Source: DATKYV01 sp035528275 (lineage in GTDB: Bacteria > Acidobacteriota > Terriglobia > UBA7540). From it: 8,294 nucleotides of DNA. Positions within the stretch are counted from its first letter, which is position 1; each line of letters opens with the position of its first letter. Position numbers and translations under genes: made by a program. The stretch covers positions 1 through 8,294 of the forward strand of contig DATKYV010000286.1 of NCBI GenBank assembly GCA_035528275.1, in the 5' to 3' direction. The notes beneath the pieces were generated by a model, which saw only the letters and a program-made list of their open reading frames with translations, was not told the origin of the DNA and did no database searches. Below are positions 5,743-8,294 of this stretch, piece by piece.

Positions 5743-7293
5743 ATGGCTGAAGCAAAACTGGCAGATAACCCATTGCGTGACGGCATTCGCATTCGGCGCG
5801 CGCCGGACCCGTGCGCCATGGTGATCTTCGGCGCGTCGGGCGACCTTATGGAACGCAAGCTCGTTCCGGCGCTCTATTATCTGGCGCGCGAGCGTTTGCT
5901 GCCGCCGGGGTTTTCGGTGGTCGGGTGCGGGAGGACGCACTTCACGGACGAAGAGTTCCGCGAGAAAATGCGCCAGGCGGTGAAGAAGTTTCTGAAGCTG
6001 CCGGAAGACGAGGATGCCTTCCTCAAGAGCTTTTCCGAGGGCATCTTTTACCTGACCGGAGATTTCAGCAAGCCTTCTTCCTACGCGGAGCTTGTTGCGG
6101 TCCTTGATCGTCTCGATCGCGAGCGGGGAACCGGGGGCAATTGGCTCTTCTATCTTTCCACGCCTCCCAGTTTCTTTCCCGTCACCGTCCAGCATCTGGG
6201 CGCCGCAGGGCTTGCCAAGCCGTGCGAGGCAGGCAAGAGTTGGACCCACATCATCATCGAGAAGCCCTTTGGCCGCGACCTGGAGAGCGCCCGGGAACTC
6301 AATCGCGTCGTCACCGGAGTGTTCGAAGAGGAGCAGGTCTATCGCATCGACCACTATCTGGGCAAGGAAACGGTTCAGAACCTGTTGGTCTTTCGTTTCG
6401 CCAATGGGATTTTCGAACCCGTCTGGAACCGTCGCTACATCGACCACATCCAGATCACGGTCGCTGAGGATTTGGGAGTGGAGAATCGCGGCTCGTATTA
6501 CGAGGAGGCGGGGCTGGTCCGGGACATGATTCAAAACCACGTCCTGCAGCTTCTCTGCCTGGTGGCCATGGAGCCACCGGCGACGTTTCAGTCTGTGGCG
6601 GTGCGTGACGAGAAAGCCAAAGTGCTGCGCGCCGTCCGGCCCATTCCCCTCGAGCGGCTGGATGAGTTCGCGGTGCGCGGGCAATACTCCGAGGGCTTTG
6701 CGCGCGGCCAGAACGTTCCCGCTTACCGCAAGGAGCCCAAGGTCGCACCGGACTCCGTTACGGAGACTTATGGCGCGCTGAAGCTCTACATCGACAACTG
6801 GCGCTGGGCGGATGTGCCTTTCTTCTTGCGTTCCGGGAAGCGGCTTGCGAAACGTGTCTCGGAGATCTCGGTCCAATTCCGCGGTGTGCCTCATCTGCTG
6901 TTTCGCGACACGCCCACGGAAAATATCGAGCCCAACGTCCTCGCCATCCAGCTCCAGCCGAATGAAGGAATCTCGCTCCGCTTCAGCGCCAAGCTGCCCG
7001 GGACAACCATGCAGATCCGGCCGGTGATGATGGACTTCCGCTATGGCGAGTCCTTCGGCGCTACGCCACCCACCGCCTATGAGACGCTGTTGCTCGACTG
7101 TATGGTGGGTGACGGTACGCTGTTCAATCGAAATGACGCGGTGGATCTATCCTGGGAGCTGATCACGCCGATCCTGAGCGCATGGAAAGAGCGCGGACCG
7201 AAAGGGCTGACCTTTTACGAGGCAGGGAGTTGGGGGTCGGCGGAGGCGGATGCCTTCATCGAGCGCGAAGGACGACGCTGGCAGCGGCTCTGA
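5743..7293 (+). CDS. zwf: Glucose-6-phosphate 1-dehydrogenase
   Basis: This enzyme oxidises glucose-6-P to 6-phosphogluconolactone with NAD(P)+, the committed oxidative PPP step; it is cytosolic. The 516 residues are typical full length. Motifs: coenzyme loop GASGDL 30-35 followed by K39 (equivalent to Leuconostoc K21), R64 in GCGRTH (the usual NADP 2'-phosphate Arg position), EKPFG 173-177, the active-site signature RIDHYLGKE 201-209 with D203, H204 and K208, and general-base H266 in IQNHVLQL. R64 retention suggests NADP or dual use, in contrast to the neighbouring Gnd. A mild oddity is M36-E37 where many homologues have a small residue then Lys or Arg. The ATG is preceded by a G-rich GGGTGGGG that sits rather close to it. 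It lies 82 bp after pgi and just upstream of opcA, whose product typically assembles or activates it. Its TGA is directly followed by ATG of a 14-codon open frame. Confidence 0.97.
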   Translation: MAEAKLADNPLRDGIRIRRAPDPCAMVIFGASGDLMERKLVPALYYLARERLLPPGFSVVGCGRTHFTDEEFREKMRQAVKKFLKLPEDEDAFLKSFSEGIFYLTGDFSKPSSYAELVAVLDRLDRERGTGGNWLFYLSTPPSFFPVTVQHLGAAGLAKPCEAGKSWTHIIIEKPFGRDLESARELNRVVTGVFEEEQVYRIDHYLGKETVQNLLVFRFANGIFEPVWNRRYIDHIQITVAEDLGVENRGSYYEEAGLVRDMIQNHVLQLLCLVAMEPPATFQSVAVRDEKAKVLRAVRPIPLERLDEFAVRGQYSEGFARGQNVPAYRKEPKVAPDSVTETYGALKLYIDNWRWADVPFFLRSGKRLAKRVSEISVQFRGVPHLLFRDTPTENIEPNVLAIQLQPNEGISLRFSAKLPGTTMQIRPVMMDFRYGESFGATPPTAYETLLLDCMVGDGTLFNRNDAVDLSWELITPILSAWKERGPKGLTFYEAGSWGSAEADAFIEREGRRWQRL

Positions 7294-7354
7294 ATGAAAC
7301 GGGAAGCTTGGCAGGTCAGGCCGCCCGACTTTGAATAAGTACAGGATGACGCAC

Positions 7355-8294
7355 GTGGCTGAGACACTCGAACATCTCGGGCTCGGCAGACCGCGGCCGG
7401 CGGCCGTCGCCGACCTTGAAGCCGAGCTTTCCGCTTTGTGGCGCTCGGCGACGGAGGCCGCCGAGGAGGGCAGCTCGGTGATGCGCGCCTCGGCGCTCAC
7501 GATTCTTGTTTTCGTGGACGACCGGCGCGCGGATGCCGAGGTCAGCAGCGTCGTCAGCCGCGTCACCCTGCAAAATCCTTGTCGCGCCATCGTGATGATT
7601 GCCGAACCCGGCACGAGCCCGGCGGGCCTCGAGGCGTGGGTCTCGGCACACTGCCACCTGCCGACCGGCGGCGGGAAGCAGGTCTGTTGTGAGCAGGTCT
7701 CGGTATGGGCGCGGGGAGACTCCGTCCGCGACCTTGACAACGTCGTGGTTCCTCTCGCGCTTCCCGGTTTGCCGGTTTTCCTCTGGTGGCGGGCGGGCAG
7801 CTTTTCACCTCCCGACTATTTCAAGCAAATTCTGCGCGTCACCGATTGTGTTCTTGTAGATTCGGCGCGATTCGCGCACCCCGCCAAAGACCTCGCCAAG
7901 CTCGCGCGCACGGTTCGGGAGCTTTCCGGTGAGGTCGTCGTCGGTGATCTGAACTGGACACGAACTCAGCCATGGCGGGAGTTAGTCGCGCAGTGCTTTG
8001 ATACTCCGGCCCATCGGCCCTATCTCGACGGCCTTACCCGCGTGCGTATCGAATACGAGGAGGAGTCCCCACGCGCAGTTGCCCAGGGCGCCCAGGCGTT
8101 GCTGGTTGCCGGATGGTTGGCGAGCCGGTTGGGGTGGGATCTGAGGGAACACGCCGGGGACGCCGTGTCTGGAGTCCGTTCCTGGGTGTTCAGGTCTCTC
8201 GCGGGACCGATCAAGGTGGAGGTGGTCCCACGAGGCTTCGAGGGCGGAGGGAAGGGAGTCTGTTTTTGCATGACGATGAAAGCGGAAAGCCCTG
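7355..8294 (+). CDS. opcA: Glucose-6-phosphate dehydrogenase assembly protein OpcA (3' end cut by window)
   Basis: OpcA is a non-catalytic cytosolic partner of G6PDH, best known from cyanobacteria and actinobacteria, where it promotes assembly or activity of Zwf. The open frame runs to the window edge with no stop; 313 codons are visible and perhaps several tens are missing. Family motifs, numbered from the GTG: NPCRAIV 75-81, WVSAHC 95-100, GGKQVCCEQ 106-114, the LPGLPVFLWW block 136-145, and DLNWTRTQPWR 198-208. Cysteines include C111-C112 and C303/C305; redox control is documented for cyanobacterial OpcA, but whether these residues matter here is unknown. Start choice: GTG at 7355 has AGGA 8 bases upstream and is preferred. 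In-frame ATG at 7346 and TTG at 7331 are alternatives with poorer sites. The gap of about 60 bp after zwf suggests co-transcription, as is usual for this pair. Confidence 0.92.
   Translation, partial: MAETLEHLGLGRPRPAAVADLEAELSALWRSATEAAEEGSSVMRASALTILVFVDDRRADAEVSSVVSRVTLQNPCRAIVMIAEPGTSPAGLEAWVSAHCHLPTGGGKQVCCEQVSVWARGDSVRDLDNVVVPLALPGLPVFLWWRAGSFSPPDYFKQILRVTDCVLVDSARFAHPAKDLAKLARTVRELSGEVVVGDLNWTRTQPWRELVAQCFDTPAHRPYLDGLTRVRIEYEEESPRAVAQGAQALLVAGWLASRLGWDLREHAGDAVSGVRSWVFRSLAGPIKVEVVPRGFEGGGKGVCFCMTMKAESP

Noticed and set aside
5007..5858. 283-codon open frame on the minus strand opposite the pgi 3' end and zwf start
   Set aside because: It overlaps two well-supported genes antisense, with no motif and no ribosome site judged convincing.
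5617..6894. 425-codon open frame on the minus strand opposite zwf
   Set aside because: It is a shadow of the zwf coding frame with no recognisable domain. The sense frame has full family motifs.
7147..7740. 197-codon minus-strand frame opposite the zwf end and opcA start
   Set aside because: It is antisense to OpcA, which carries strong family motifs in the plus frame.

Overview
This window is a compact cluster of central carbon genes centred on the pentose phosphate pathway (PPP). The G+C content is high, roughly 60% by eye. Family-level resemblance suggests an Acidobacteriota-like organism: the transaldolase/isomerase-type (TalPgi-type) phosphoglucose isomerase, the zwf-opcA pair and the style of the G6PDH N-terminus. 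That assignment rests on memory of protein families, not on a search, so treat it as tentative. Nothing in the window looks like phage, plasmid, insertion sequence, CRISPR or defence DNA, and I see no tRNA or rRNA gene.

Layout. Positions 1-96 are AT-richer non-coding DNA downstream of gnd. They hold a small heptamer tandem array (CAATCNN units) that runs into the gnd stop codon, plus two short inverted repeats built from the same GATT/AATC word. gnd (6-phosphogluconate dehydrogenase) lies on the minus strand at 97-1503. A 284-bp divergent intergenic region follows, with a perfect TATAAT box, two leader hairpins and a strong ribosome binding site. The plus strand then carries four genes in a row: tkt (transketolase, TTG start, 1788-3833), a stand-alone TalPgi-type glucose-6-phosphate isomerase (3885-5660), zwf (glucose-6-phosphate dehydrogenase, 5743-7293) and opcA (G6PDH assembly/activator protein, from about 7355, cut by the window end). 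Gaps of 51, 82 and about 60 bp and the shared orientation suggest one operon read from the tkt promoter.

How the genes work together. The isomerase interconverts fructose-6-P and glucose-6-P. Zwf, probably activated by OpcA, oxidises glucose-6-P to 6-phosphogluconolactone. Gnd decarboxylates 6-phosphogluconate to ribulose-5-P, and transketolase rearranges the sugar phosphates back towards glycolysis. Two PPP steps are not encoded here: 6-phosphogluconolactonase, which may lie beyond opcA, and transaldolase. The absence of transaldolase is notable because this type of isomerase is commonly fused to it.

The points most worth a second look are the predicted loss of the NADP 2'-phosphate-binding Arg in Gnd (Asp-Ala-Asp where E. 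coli has Asn-Arg-Ser), which implies NAD preference; the unfused TalPgi-type isomerase with no adjacent transaldolase; the structured leader of tkt; and the heptamer repeat at the gnd 3' end. I found no evidence for a wholly new biological system.
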